The notes beneath the pieces were generated by a model, which had not been told where the DNA came from, did not search any database, and saw only the letters and a list, made by a program, of their open reading frames with translations. A stretch of DNA of 17,640 nucleotides from JAKAGZ01 sp964595355 (GTDB lineage Bacteria; Bacteroidota; Ignavibacteria; Ignavibacteriales; Ignavibacteriaceae), in assembly GCA_964595355.1 (NCBI GenBank), contig CAZQQD010000066.1:1-17640 (forward strand). Reading direction: 5' to 3'. Every line of letters starts with the position of its first letter. The stretch's first letter is position 1. Shown here in pieces: positions 1 through 9,300 of the stretch. The position numbers and the translations under genes were made by a program.

Positions 1-13
1 ACTTTTCAATTGA

Positions 14-1432
14 TCAGCTTTTAATCTTTTTGTATGTAGTCTTATCCTTTGAATCCTGCAGAGCTATTCCTATTTTATTCAGCTCATCACGAATTTTATC
101 AGACAAGGCATAGTTTTTATCTTTCTTCGCGTCAATTCTAAGCTGAATTAAAAGTTCGATTAATTCTTTTTCCAGCCTATCATCACCAACGGATTTCTCT
201 TCTTCAAAGCTTAAAATTCCAAAAACATCTACAGCGGTTTTTGAAAGAAAATCCTTTGCTTTTTGATAAAACTCATTGCTAATATTTTCATTTTCGGCTA
301 TGATGCGGTTTACATCTCTCATAAAATCAAACAGGACAGCAATACCTTGCGGAGAGTTAAAATCATCATCCATCACTTCAATGAATTTTTCTTCATATTT
401 CCCAAAATCAAAATCAGGGTTTACACCATCAGTATTTTGTCCTTTCAGCTCCTCATTTATTTTATCACGAAGATTATTCAACTTCTCAAGCCCTTTGTCT
501 GCGGAAGCTAACAGCTCTTCACTGAAATTCAAAGGTCCGGCATAATGTGCCTGCGCAAAAAACATTCTGATAGCAAACCGCGAATATTTTTTCAGAATAT
601 CTCTTGCAGTAAAAAAATTGCCAAGAGACTTCGACATTTTCTCATCATTAATATTCAGAAAACCAAAGTGCAACCAATATTTAACAAATGGTTTTTCGGT
701 CGCTCCTTCAGTTTGAGCTATTTCATTTTCGTGATGCGGAAATATGAGGTCATTACCGCCGCCGTGAATATCAAATGTCTCCCCTAAATGTTTGCAGCTC
801 ATAGCAGAGCATTCTATGTGCCAGCCAGGCCTTCCTTTTCCCCATGGACTTTCCCAAAAAGGTTCTCCTTCTTTGGCTTTTTTCCAGAGTGCAAAATCAA
901 GAGGATTCTTCTTTTCCTCATTAATTTCAATTCTTGCGCCTGATTCAAGTTCATTTGTTTTTTTTCCACTTAATTTCCCGTAGCCCTTAAATTTTGAAAC
1001 ATCATAAAAGACATTTCCTTTGACATTATACGCAACCCCTTTTTCTTCAAGCTTTTTGATCAGGTCTATAATCTCGGTCATATGCTGTGTTGCTCTTGGA
1101 TAAACGTCTGCCTTTTTCACACCAAGTTTTACGATGTCTTCCATAAAATAGTTGATATATTTATCCGCGACTTTATCAGAGCCAATTTTTTCCTCATTTG
1201 ATTTCCTGATTATCTTATCGTCCACGTCTGTCAGGTTCATAACGTATTTCACATTATATCCCCTGTATTCGAGATATTTCCGGATAATATCAGCCATCAA
1301 GAATGAGCGTGCATTACCAATATGAAAAAAATCATAAACGGTAGGTCCGCACATATAAAAATGTACATTTGGAGGATCAATAGGTTTAAATTCTTCTTTC
1401 CGTTTTGTTAGAGTGTTATAAAGTTTGAGCAT
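14..1432 (-). CDS. cysS: Cysteine--tRNA ligase (class I aminoacyl-tRNA synthetase)
   Basis: Cytoplasmic enzyme that charges tRNA-Cys with cysteine using ATP. The 472-residue product is full length for the family. It shows the class I signature HIGN at residues 37-40 (HIGN is a normal CysRS variant), the KMSKS loop at 265-269, and the four expected zinc ligands that select cysteine: C28, C208 (in GWHIEC), H233 and E237 (in FPHHENE). The C-terminal helical anticodon-binding part is complete and the TGA stop is at 16-14. The start is the ATG at 1432-1430; no Shine-Dalgarno is visible. It lies 92 nt downstream of the RluD-family gene on the same strand, so it may be co-transcribed with it or have its own promoter; I could not place one. 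Nothing odd in the sequence. Confidence 0.97.
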   Translation of the reverse strand: MLKLYNTLTKRKEEFKPIDPPNVHFYMCGPTVYDFFHIGNARSFLMADIIRKYLEYRGYNVKYVMNLTDVDDKIIRKSNEEKIGSDKVADKYINYFMEDIVKLGVKKADVYPRATQHMTEIIDLIKKLEEKGVAYNVKGNVFYDVSKFKGYGKLSGKKTNELESGARIEINEEKKNPLDFALWKKAKEGEPFWESPWGKGRPGWHIECSAMSCKHLGETFDIHGGGNDLIFPHHENEIAQTEGATEKPFVKYWLHFGFLNINDEKMSKSLGNFFTARDILKKYSRFAIRMFFAQAHYAGPLNFSEELLASADKGLEKLNNLRDKINEELKGQNTDGVNPDFDFGKYEEKFIEVMDDDFNSPQGIAVLFDFMRDVNRIIAENENISNEFYQKAKDFLSKTAVDVFGILSFEEEKSVGDDRLEKELIELLIQLRIDAKKDKNYALSDKIRDELNKIGIALQDSKDKTTYKKIKS

Positions 1433-1524
1433 ATCATTTACTAATGTTTAAAATTTTAATACTTCAAAATAACCAATTTAATATTGAAATATAAGAAGTA
1501 GAGACAGGCATACTTTCTCTAAAA

Positions 1525-2493
1525 TTATAACTTCTCTATCAATAACTTCATATCATCCGGAAGCTCGGAGTCGAATCTCATAATTTCTTTTTTATGAGGA
1601 TGATAGAAACCCAACGTTTTAGCGTGAAGTGCTTGTCTTTGCATAATTTTTAAAAGATTCTGAAGCCTGCTTTTTATTTTAGGCAAATTCGCTCCTGTAA
1701 CCAACCGTGTGCCTCCATAAGTCGCATCACCAAAAATTGGATGACCTATTGAAGATAGGTGTACTCTTATCTGGTGCGTTCTTCCAGTTTTCAAATTAAG
1801 TTTAACGAGCGCAGCAAATTCAAAATTTTCAATCACCTCATAAAAAGTAATTGCATTTTTTCCCTCTGCTTCGCTTGTTGTAAATTTCTTCCTGTCCCTC
1901 TTGCTGCGGGTAATAAAAGCAGAAATCTCGCCTTTCAGTTTTTTAAAAGGTTTCCAGCAAACTGCCCTGTATTCTCTTTCTATTGTGTGCTTTGAAAATT
2001 GTTCTGCCAGTTTTGCATGAGTCCATTCGTCTTTCGCAACAACAAGTAATCCACTTGTATCTTTGTCTATCCTGTGCACAATCCCAGGTCTGTCTGCTTC
2101 GTTATAATTACTGAGCTTCCCGGTATGATGAAGTAGAGCATTTACTAAGGTTCCGGTATAATTTGCATAAGCAGGGTGAGCTACCATTCCCGCAGGTTTA
2201 TTTACCACAATAAGAAAACCATCTTCATAAATTATATCGAGAGGAATTTCTTCCGGTTCAGCAAATTCAGGGCGGGGAGAAATTGGATGAGTTGCTTCAA
2301 TAATATCGCCGGGCAGAACGTGATAACTGGCCTTAACGATCTTACCGTTAACTGTTACATTTCCTGATTCAATTAATTTCTGAACTTTTGAACGGGTGGT
2401 ATTTTCAACAGATGAGGCGAGAAAAATATCTATCCGTTCTTTTTTCTTTCCATCAGGAATTTCAAATTGATATTTTTTTTCTTTTATTATCAT
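1525..2493 (-). CDS. rluD: RluA/RluD-family 23S rRNA pseudouridine synthase
   Basis: Converts specific uridines of large-subunit rRNA to pseudouridine. The 322-residue protein has an N-terminal S4 RNA-binding domain (about residues 17-75, RIDIFLASS then SRSKVQ-like helix), followed by the synthase domain. The family signature HRIDKDTSGLL starts at H140, with D143 as the catalytic aspartate, and further family blocks are seen at KTGRTHQIRVHL and HPIFGDATYGG. Length and order match RluD of other bacteria, but paralogues RluA/RluC/RluD are hard to separate without a tree, so the symbol is a best estimate. The ATG at 2493 is preceded directly by AGGAA, which is closer to the start than usual. It is upstream of cysS on the same strand and follows a 295-nt gap after the Ig-like lipoprotein gene. 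Confidence 0.9.
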   Translation of the reverse strand: MIIKEKKYQFEIPDGKKKERIDIFLASSVENTTRSKVQKLIESGNVTVNGKIVKASYHVLPGDIIEATHPISPRPEFAEPEEIPLDIIYEDGFLIVVNKPAGMVAHPAYANYTGTLVNALLHHTGKLSNYNEADRPGIVHRIDKDTSGLLVVAKDEWTHAKLAEQFSKHTIEREYRAVCWKPFKKLKGEISAFITRSKRDRKKFTTSEAEGKNAITFYEVIENFEFAALVKLNLKTGRTHQIRVHLSSIGHPIFGDATYGGTRLVTGANLPKIKSRLQNLLKIMQRQALHAKTLGFYHPHKKEIMRFDSELPDDMKLLIEKL

Positions 2494-2788
2494 TTCCTGT
2501 TGTGAAACTAATTTCTCATTCTAGTCGCTATGACTAAATCCTGAACAGTTTTTAAATTTTATTCATTAAACTTTTCTTTAATTTTAAAATTTAAGCTATT
2601 TTTTTAACTAAATACAGAGGAAAGAAAGCACACGTTTAGTGAATTAGATAGGATGTATGTACCTAAAATCTCATTCCTTTTTCATGCCGGAATTATTTAA
2701 AGCCTATAGATACGCTTTTGATTTGATTAGAATAATCTTTTTTGTTTGTAGAAAAACTTCTTTACCTAGATAAAATTTAACTATATTA
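2494..2788. other. Intergenic stretch between lipoprotein gene and rluD
   Basis: The 295 bases hold the upstream region of the RluD-family gene (minus strand) and the 3' flank of the Ig-like lipoprotein gene. I see no tRNA-like element and no open frame beyond about 15 codons. The only structures are a short perfect stem TAGTC/GACTA with a 5-nt loop at 2522-2536 and a weak AT-only dyad around 2778-2799 overlapping the end of the lipoprotein gene. Neither has the GC stem plus T run of a good intrinsic terminator. A promoter for rluD is expected here, but I cannot place it with confidence. Confidence 0.4.
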
Positions 2789-3484
2789 TTAGTTAGTTAT
2801 CGTAATAGCGAAAGTTTTCCCTATACCATAACCATGGCCGTCGGTAATCTCCAAATAAATGTATGCTTCGCCAGTTTCAGTTGCTACAAAATTGATATTA
2901 GCTCCTTCTACCGCTTTCTGTCCTCCCAGTACGTCCCCCGTTACGGTTATAAATCCACTACTAATGCCAATAGCTAGCCTAAGAGTATCAGCTGCGTCCG
3001 GGTCATGTGCAAAAACCTGAATAGTTGATGTATCTCCGACAGCTATTGTCTTGGGATTCACTAAAATAGAATCAAGAACGGGCACGTGATTGCCTGTAGA
3101 AGGGGCATGAACTACAATAGATTTTGAATCTGTTTCCCCCGACGAAGAAGTTACAGTACAGGTAATCTTTGTATCTATTGGTACAGATGCAGTGAAAATA
3201 ATTTCCTGAGGATTAATGTGAATTATTTTACCAGCTCCTACTTTCTTCCAATTATAAGATAAACTATTTGCTTGTGAAGAGGATGCAAAAGCTTTTATAT
3301 AAGATACTCCTCCTTGTTCGAATGATTTGGGAATAACTTCCAAATTAGTCAAATAAAGAGATTTATTTACAGCATTATTGCCCGATTCTGGTCCAGTAGT
3401 GGTAGTGTTGGATTTGCATCCGAAAATAAGTCCTGCTGTTATAATAGATATAATTAACAAGGAGTTTTTAATAAACATTTTCAT
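2789..3484 (-). CDS. Putative lipoprotein with two Ig-like domains
   Basis: Unknown function. The 231-residue product begins with a lipoprotein signal peptide: a hydrophobic stretch at about residues 5-22 ending in IFGC, with C23 the predicted lipidated cysteine. F at the -2 position is somewhat atypical. After a Ser/Thr/Gly/Asn linker come two beta-sandwich-like repeats of about 90 residues: one at 41-130 and one at about 133-231, starting NHVPVLDSI and ending in the YLEITDGHGYG / AITITN strands typical of PKD/cadherin-like Ig domains. No sorting domain or enzyme motif follows. The start may be M3 instead of M1: the AAAAAGAG purine run lies immediately before ATG1 but 6 nt before the second ATG, at 3478. 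It begins 7 nt after the stop of the related upstream gene, so the two are probably co-transcribed. Role inferred only: an envelope-associated binding or structural protein. Confidence 0.75.
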   Translation of the reverse strand: MKMFIKNSLLIISIITAGLIFGCKSNTTTTGPESGNNAVNKSLYLTNLEVIPKSFEQGGVSYIKAFASSSQANSLSYNWKKVGAGKIIHINPQEIIFTASVPIDTKITCTVTSSSGETDSKSIVVHAPSTGNHVPVLDSILVNPKTIAVGDTSTIQVFAHDPDAADTLRLAIGISSGFITVTGDVLGGQKAVEGANINFVATETGEAYIYLEITDGHGYGIGKTFAITITN

Positions 3485-3491
3485 CTCTTTT

Positions 3492-4112
3492 TTAGTTTAC
3501 AGTTAGTGTAATGGATTTTGAAACATTTCCGCCCTTCCCATCGAAAATTTGAAATATAATTTCATGATTTCCGGTTACTGATGGTTTGTATATAATTGTA
3601 TTATTTTGAATACTTACAAAAGTGCCCGGTAAAGTAGAGCGTAAATGGAAAGTTAATTTATCTCCGTCTACGTCATAGGCAGCGCATATAATTTTATCTG
3701 TTTCATTAACCTGAATAGCTTTTTTATCCGGGAAAATACCTACTATTGTAGGATTGTGGTTCGGGCCTGTCCGAACTGTTTCCATTAAAGTATCCTTGGC
3801 TACCCCTCCTTTGCCATCTCTTACAATACAAATTACTTTTGCAAGGCCACCAGCTTGATTTTCTGGAATCCAATCAACTGCGTTACCTTCACCATCAATA
3901 AACCCGTTTTCTACTTCCCATTCAAAAAATAGAAAATCTTCATCTAAATCAATGGCGTCACAAGTTAATTGTACCGGTTCCCCTCCTATAGCCGGGTCAG
4001 AATATGCTTTTAATGAAATTATTTGCGGAGCACGATTGCTTTGCGCAAACAAGCTAAATTTGACGCTGAAGAATATAAAAAATACTATCAGTATCCTTAT
4101 ATATTTATTCAT
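3492..4112 (-). CDS. Secreted protein with two Ig/cadherin-like domains
   Basis: Unknown function. The 206-residue protein starts with a Sec signal peptide (about residues 1-23, MNKYIRILIVFF then SLFAQ, probable cleavage after FA). Two tandem Ig-like repeats follow: residues about 28-115, with IDLDEDFLFFEWEV and VRDGKGGVAKDTL, and about 118-206, with YDVDGDKLTFHL and FQIFDGKGGN then ITLTVN at the very end. The D-x-D-G-D and DGKGG turns are the usual marks of PKD/cadherin-type repeats that may bind calcium. It has no lipobox, unlike its downstream neighbour, but the two share the two-domain plan and an NHxP linker before domain 2, suggesting duplication followed by divergence. It heads a probable two-gene unit and is separated from lspA by 198 nt. 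Confidence 0.75.
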   Translation of the reverse strand: MNKYIRILIVFFIFFSVKFSLFAQSNRAPQIISLKAYSDPAIGGEPVQLTCDAIDLDEDFLFFEWEVENGFIDGEGNAVDWIPENQAGGLAKVICIVRDGKGGVAKDTLMETVRTGPNHNPTIVGIFPDKKAIQVNETDKIICAAYDVDGDKLTFHLRSTLPGTFVSIQNNTIIYKPSVTGNHEIIFQIFDGKGGNVSKSITLTVN

Positions 4113-4310
4113 TTTATGCTCTCAGAAATTAGAAATTATTGATACCGTTTATAATATATTAACAACTAACAATCCGATTACCACTACAAACAAATATTAT
4201 CTGCAACTTTAAAATACGCTCCAGTAAGCAAATAAAATCCATAAGTAATTTAGGTATATAGGATTAGGGGGAAAGAGGAAAATTTTAATTAGTAGTAACT
4301 CGTTGGAATT

Positions 4311-4979
4311 TCAAAGCGATATTTCTTTTCCTGAATCAGCTTCGCCATCATCAGAATCCTTTTGTGCATTTTCAGGGTTTGCGGAGTTTAAATTTGCTGA
4401 AGTTTCCGATATATTCAAAGTAACTTCCGCGCTTCCTTCTTTATGTTTCTGATTATAAAAAAACAAAAGCATGACCACACCTATTGTAACTGCGGCATCT
4501 GCAATATTAAAAATTGGCCAACGGTCAAATGTCCTTCCAAATAATGTGAAATGAAAGAAATCAAAATCCAGGAAATCAACAACGTGACCATAAAAAAGAG
4601 GAGCATAACCGTAAAAAATTCCATAGAACAATCTGTCAATCAGATTGCCAATTGCACCGCCAAGTATAAATGCCAAAGCCAGTTTTAATACCATACTTTG
4701 TTTTCTTACGTGATAAATGTACGCAATCAAACCAATGCTGGCGAGAATTGAAAATATTGATATCCATAGTTTAAAATTTACGCCAGGATCAAAACCAAAG
4801 GCCATTCCGGGATTTTCAATAAATGTGATCCGGAAAAAATTTCCTAATACCCGTATTCTCTGTCCTTCATACATACCAACATAATTAATTTTTAAAATTG
4901 GGATTGAAAAGCCTTTAACGGCAAGCTTTGAGACCTGATCTGCTATTACAATGGTGAGTGATACGAATAATACTCTCAA
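4311..4979 (-). CDS. lspA: Lipoprotein signal peptidase, second tandem copy with C-terminal tail
   Basis: Inner-membrane aspartyl protease that cleaves prolipoprotein signal peptides after diacylglyceryl modification. The product is 222 residues, longer than the usual 160-170. All family motifs are present: DQVSK (D14), ENPGMAFG (N56-G58), GNLIDR (catalytic D115), VVDFLD (133-138) and FNIAD (catalytic D161), in a four-helix membrane framework. An insert rich in Tyr/Phe separates GNLIDR from VVDF. After the last helix a hydrophilic acidic tail of about 45 residues (from about 179) is unique to this copy. The start is TTG at 4979, one nt after the TAA of the upstream copy. AAGGAA inside the last codons of that gene serves as ribosome binding site, so translation is probably coupled; an in-frame TAG at 4997 rules out a longer start. 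It is about half identical to the neighbouring copy. Confidence 0.93.
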   Translation of the reverse strand: MRVLFVSLTIVIADQVSKLAVKGFSIPILKINYVGMYEGQRIRVLGNFFRITFIENPGMAFGFDPGVNFKLWISIFSILASIGLIAYIYHVRKQSMVLKLALAFILGGAIGNLIDRLFYGIFYGYAPLFYGHVVDFLDFDFFHFTLFGRTFDRWPIFNIADAAVTIGVVMLLFFYNQKHKEGSAEVTLNISETSANLNSANPENAQKDSDDGEADSGKEISL

Positions 4980-4980
4980 T

Positions 4981-5574
4981 TTATTCCTTATTCTCTACTA
5001 AATATTTTTCCAATGAAGGATCCAAACTTTTGTTACTTACTCTCTCTTTATTATATGCATAGAAAAGTAAAATTACACCGATAGTTACTGATAAATCAGC
5101 AAAGTTAAATATGTAACTTCCGAGTGTTCGATGAAAAATATAGAGACTAAAAATTCTGACATCGAAAAAATCGACTACTCTGCCATAAAACAGAGGAGCG
5201 TAACCATATATAATTCCGTAAAAAAGTCTGTCAAAAAGATTACCGAGAGCACCTCCTAAAATAAGGGCAAGAGAGAGTCGCAAACTGAAACTTTTCGTCC
5301 TTACTTTATAAAGCAAATAAAATAGTGAAATGCAGGCAGCAAACGTAAAGATCGAGACCAACAGTTTGAAAGTATCTCCAAAATTCAGACCAAATGCAAT
5401 TCCCGGATTTTCTATAAAAGTTATATTAAAAACTTTGCTTATTACCGGAACCTTCTGTCCAGGAAGCAAGCCTTTCAATTTAATACCGAGAGATTGTATC
5501 GTTAATCCTTTAACAAAAAGTTTCGAAACCTGATCAATAATTAATACTAAAAAAGATACAAATAATACCTTCAC
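4981..5574 (-). CDS. lspA: Lipoprotein signal peptidase, first tandem copy
   Basis: Signal peptidase II of the inner membrane. The 197-residue protein has four predicted membrane helices and an intact active site: DQVSK (D14), ENPGIAFG (N56), GNLFDR (catalytic D115), VVDFFD (133-138) and FNFAD (catalytic D160). It shares with its downstream twin the same insertion between the helix-1 motif and ENPG, and the YGYAPLFYG insert before VVDF, so the pair arose by tandem duplication after these lineage features. The start is GTG at 5574: an in-frame TAA three codons upstream excludes a longer form, and AAGG lies about 8 nt before it. It follows the TraR/DksA gene by 76 nt. Because both copies retain the catalytic aspartates, neither looks like a decaying pseudogene. 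Confidence 0.94.
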   Translation of the reverse strand: MKVLFVSFLVLIIDQVSKLFVKGLTIQSLGIKLKGLLPGQKVPVISKVFNITFIENPGIAFGLNFGDTFKLLVSIFTFAACISLFYLLYKVRTKSFSLRLSLALILGGALGNLFDRLFYGIIYGYAPLFYGRVVDFFDVRIFSLYIFHRTLGSYIFNFADLSVTIGVILLFYAYNKERVSNKSLDPSLEKYLVENKE

Positions 5575-5650
5575 AGAGATACCTTAAATAAATGTAAATT
5601 TGATGAATTTATGAGGCCCTGAAAATCCCGGTGCTTCATTTTTTAAAGTG

Positions 5651-6313
5651 CTATTTCTTTTCCTGCTTTTGTTTCATTGGCAGACAAAGCTGGCTGTGTG
5701 GTACAGCTTCCAACCTTGGTTTGGGAATTAACGGGCAGGTCTCGCACAAATGCTGAGGTCTTTCAATACATTCAACACATATACCGTATGTACCAGCATC
5801 TATTCTTTTGAGCGCTTCTTCGAGATAACCTAAAAATTTATTTTCCCTTTGAGCATAAAGGAAAGTTTTTTCTCTTTCCATAGCATCAGTACCCTGTTCA
5901 GCCATATGCAATGAATAAGGTGAGTTTTCATTAATATACTCTCCGGTAGTCGGATCCATCATCTGATCTTTCAGATTCTGAAGTTGTTCAATTATCTCGT
6001 TTTGTCTTTCCAGAATAATTTTTCGAAAATGCTCAAGATCCTTTTTGCTGTAACCTTTAATTTTTTCCAACGCTTTTGCACGTGCAGCCGCAGTTGATTC
6101 GGCATCAACAATTTCTGCTTCCTTTTTACGGGTTTTTGATTTCAACTTGATTGACCTCGATTTTTTAATCCCGGTCTTTTTGCTAGTTGCAGATATTTTT
6201 GCTGCAGGCTTTTTAACTGGTTTACCTGCCGTGTTTTTTTTCTTTTTCATGTCTTTTGTTTTTTTATCTTTTGAAGCAGCTTTTTTACCTGCTGATTTTT
6301 TTACATTTGCCAT
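5651..6313 (-). CDS. TraR/DksA-family zinc-finger protein with lysine-rich N-terminus
   Basis: Probable RNA polymerase secondary-channel regulator of the DksA/TraR family. The 220-residue protein has a strongly basic Lys/Ala/Ser/Thr-rich region at 1-64 with KKPAAK-type repeats resembling histone H1 tails. A coiled-coil segment (about 86-170, ALEKIKGY to LEEALKRIDAGTYG) and the C-terminal finger follow. The family block IPKPRLEAVPHSQLC is clear. The cysteines are unusual: C179-x2-C182, C190-x2-C193, then C210, while the place of the last canonical ligand (213) is Met. Zinc binding must therefore differ from classical DksA. The ATG at 6313 has a strong AAGGAG 8 nt upstream. The gene follows ileS by 17 nt and precedes lspA, a linkage I recall from Bacteroidota relatives. 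Whether it responds to ppGpp cannot be read from sequence. Confidence 0.85.
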   Translation of the reverse strand: MANVKKSAGKKAASKDKKTKDMKKKKNTAGKPVKKPAAKISATSKKTGIKKSRSIKLKSKTRKKEAEIVDAESTAAARAKALEKIKGYSKKDLEHFRKIILERQNEIIEQLQNLKDQMMDPTTGEYINENSPYSLHMAEQGTDAMEREKTFLYAQRENKFLGYLEEALKRIDAGTYGICVECIERPQHLCETCPLIPKPRLEAVPHSQLCLPMKQKQEKK

Positions 6314-6330
6314 TTTAAGGTCTCCTTAAT

Positions 6331-9300
6331 TTAGGAATTAGCCCTTTCTATTTGAATTGAACATTTATATTCCCCTATATTCCAATCTTGTTTAGCGCTT
6401 CCGTTAAATGACTCAACACTTGTAATGTTTTCTGCAAGTGTTTCATTGGATATATATTCCTTAAAAGAATTAACGGCAGAAATGATTTTATCACTACCAT
6501 TAAATTTTATTCTGATTTTATCTGTAACTTCAAAACCTGCATCTTTTCTCATATTCTGAATTCTGTTTACAAACTCTCTGACCAATCCTTCGAAAACTAA
6601 TTCATCATTTAATTCAGTATCAAGAGCAACAGTAACACCTGCATCACTTTCAACAATCCAGCCCGTTATCTCAGAACTTACTATTTCAACGTCTTCCCTG
6701 TCAATCTGAACTTCAGCTCCATCAATATTTAATTTTATGTTTTTACCTTTTTCCAGCTCAGCAATTTTTTTCTGATCTAATTCTTTTATTGCATTCGCAA
6801 CAGGGTTTACCTTTTTTCCAAACTTAGGGCCTATTGATTTAAAGTTAGCCTTTGCTGATTTACTAACTATTTCAGAATCATCAGTAAGGACCACCATCTC
6901 TTTGATGTTTACCTCGTCCAGAATAACATCCTTTATCTTTTTCAAAGCATCCTGTCTGGACTTTTCGATCACTACCATGATTTTTGAGAGCGGTTGTCTG
7001 ACTTTTAAATTCGATTTGGCTCTCATTGCACGTGTAAGATATACAACTTTCTGTGCAATTTCCATTTTGTCTTCCAGCTCTTTATCAGAATATGCTCCAG
7101 TAGGAAAAACAGATAAGTGAATAGATTCGAAATTTTCTTTTTTGGTTACTGAATTTAAATTCTGATAAAGTTCCTCTGCAATAAACGGTGAAAAAGGAGC
7201 GACTAATTTACAAATATTTATCAAACATTCGTACAGTGTCTGATAAGCTGATATTTTATTTTCATTCATCTCCGATTTCCAGAATCGCCTTCTGCATCTC
7301 CTTACATACCAATTAGATAAGTGATCAATCGTAAATTCTGAAGCTGCTCTAGCAGCTTTCGTTACATCATAATTATTCATGTTTTCGCAGTACTCTGAAA
7401 TCAGAGAATTTAGTTTTGAAATAATCCATCTGTCTATTTCAGGCCTTTTTTCATAAGGAACAAACTTTTCAGAGAAATTGAATTTATCTATGTTCGCATA
7501 AAGAGCAAAAAAAGAATATGTGTTTAATAATGTTCCGAAAAACTTCCTTTGAACTTCTACAAGGCCCTCTTCATCGAAAAGTGTTGGACGCCACGGAGGA
7601 CTGCTGGTTATAAGATACCATCTTGTTGTGTCTGCTCCATATTTGTCAAACAATTCAAAAGGATCAACACTATTGCCTTTTGACTTTGACATTTTCAATC
7701 CTTGTTTATCAAGTATCAGCTCATTCACAATAACATTTTTATAAGCAACATTGTCAAAAAGCATTGTTGCGATTGCGTGCAGTGTGTAAAACCATCCTCT
7801 TGTCTGATCTATTCCCTCACAAATGAAGTCCGCCGGGAAGGAATTTTTCTCAAACAATTCTTTGTTCTCGAAAGGATAGTGATACTGTGCAAATGGCATC
7901 GAACCCGAATCAAACCAAACATCGATCAGTTCGGGTGTTCTTTTGTAAATCTTAGAATTCTTCTCAAAAAATATCCTGTCAACAAACGGTTTATGAAGAT
8001 CAAGTTCTTTAAGATCTGCAACTAATTTTCTTTCACCATTTTCTTCAATAAATCCTTTTTTTAACTCTTCTATACTACCTACGGCAAACATATCACCGTC
8101 ATCACTTATCCAGATTGGCAAAGGTGTTGCCCAGAAACGATCTCTTGACAAAGCCCAATCTTTATTTTCTTCAAGCCAGTTCCCGAATCTTCCTGCTCCT
8201 ACTTCAGGTGGCTGCCAATTAATCGTTTTATTCAACTCAACCATCCTGTTTGCAATTGAAGTTGTTTTGATGAACCACGATTCTCTTGCATAATATATTA
8301 CAGGAACATCTTCGTGACGCCAGCTAAAAGGATAAGAGTGAACAATAGTTTCTTTCTTGAATAGTTTCCCTTCCTCTTTTAATTTGTGGATGATTCCGGG
8401 GTCAGCATCTTTAACAAATTGCCCCTTAAAGTCTGTAACTTCATCTGTGAACAAACCCCCGCGGGTTACCGGCTGAAGCATCGGTAAATCATATTTTTTT
8501 GAAACTTCATAGTCATCCTGACCAAATGCCGGCGCTATATGTACTATTCCTGAGCCATCTTCCGTACTTACGAAATTTCCACAGACCACAAAGAAGGCTT
8601 TTTTATCTACGCTCAAATAATTGAAAAGCTGCTCGTATTCCGTTTTCTCTAATTTTTCCCCCTTAAACTCTTCGATGATTTCATATTCACCCTCAATAAG
8701 TGAGAGTCTTTCTTTTGCAAGAATTATTTTTCTATCATTAAATTTTATTTTTACATAATCAACATCAGCTCCTACAGCCAACGCCACGTTTGATATAAGT
8801 GTCCAGGGAGTTGTTGTCCAGACAAGAAAGCTTGTATCAGAATTTTTAATTTTAAAATAAACATAAACGGAAGGATCTTTGGTCTCTCTGTAACCTAAAG
8901 CCAGCTCGTGTGATGATAAAACCGTTTCTGATTTGGGATCCTGTGGGACAATTTTATAATCTTTATAGATCAATCCTTTATCAAATAAAGTCTTCAATGC
9001 CCACCAAACAGACTCTATATATTTATTATCGAGCGTTATATAGGGATTATCAAAATCAACCCAGTAACCCATACGTGTGGTCATTTTCTCCCAGAGATCG
9101 AGGTAAGTAAAAACAGATTCACGGCAAGCTTTATTATATTTTTCAATTCCGTAATCAATTACCTCACTCTTGTGTTTTATACCTAACTTCTTTTCAACTT
9201 CTATTTCCACCGGCAGTCCATGCGTATCCCACCCTGCTTTTCTCTCAACCCTGTAACCCTGTAAGGTTTTATAACGGCACACCAGATCTTTTAAGGTCCT

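Noticed and set aside
2653..2700. 15-codon plus-strand frame (MYVPKISF...) in the rluD upstream region
   Set aside because: Too short, no convincing ribosome binding site, and no similarity that I can recognise.
2778..2799. AT-only dyad TAACTA/TAGTTA at the end of the Ig-like lipoprotein gene
   Set aside because: No GC pairs, a 10-nt loop and no strong T run; expected by chance in AT-rich DNA.
2789..5574. Functional link between the two LspA and the nearby lipoprotein gene
   Set aside because: The lipoprotein is in a separate unit 198 nt away, and many lipoproteins need LspA; proximity alone is not evidence.
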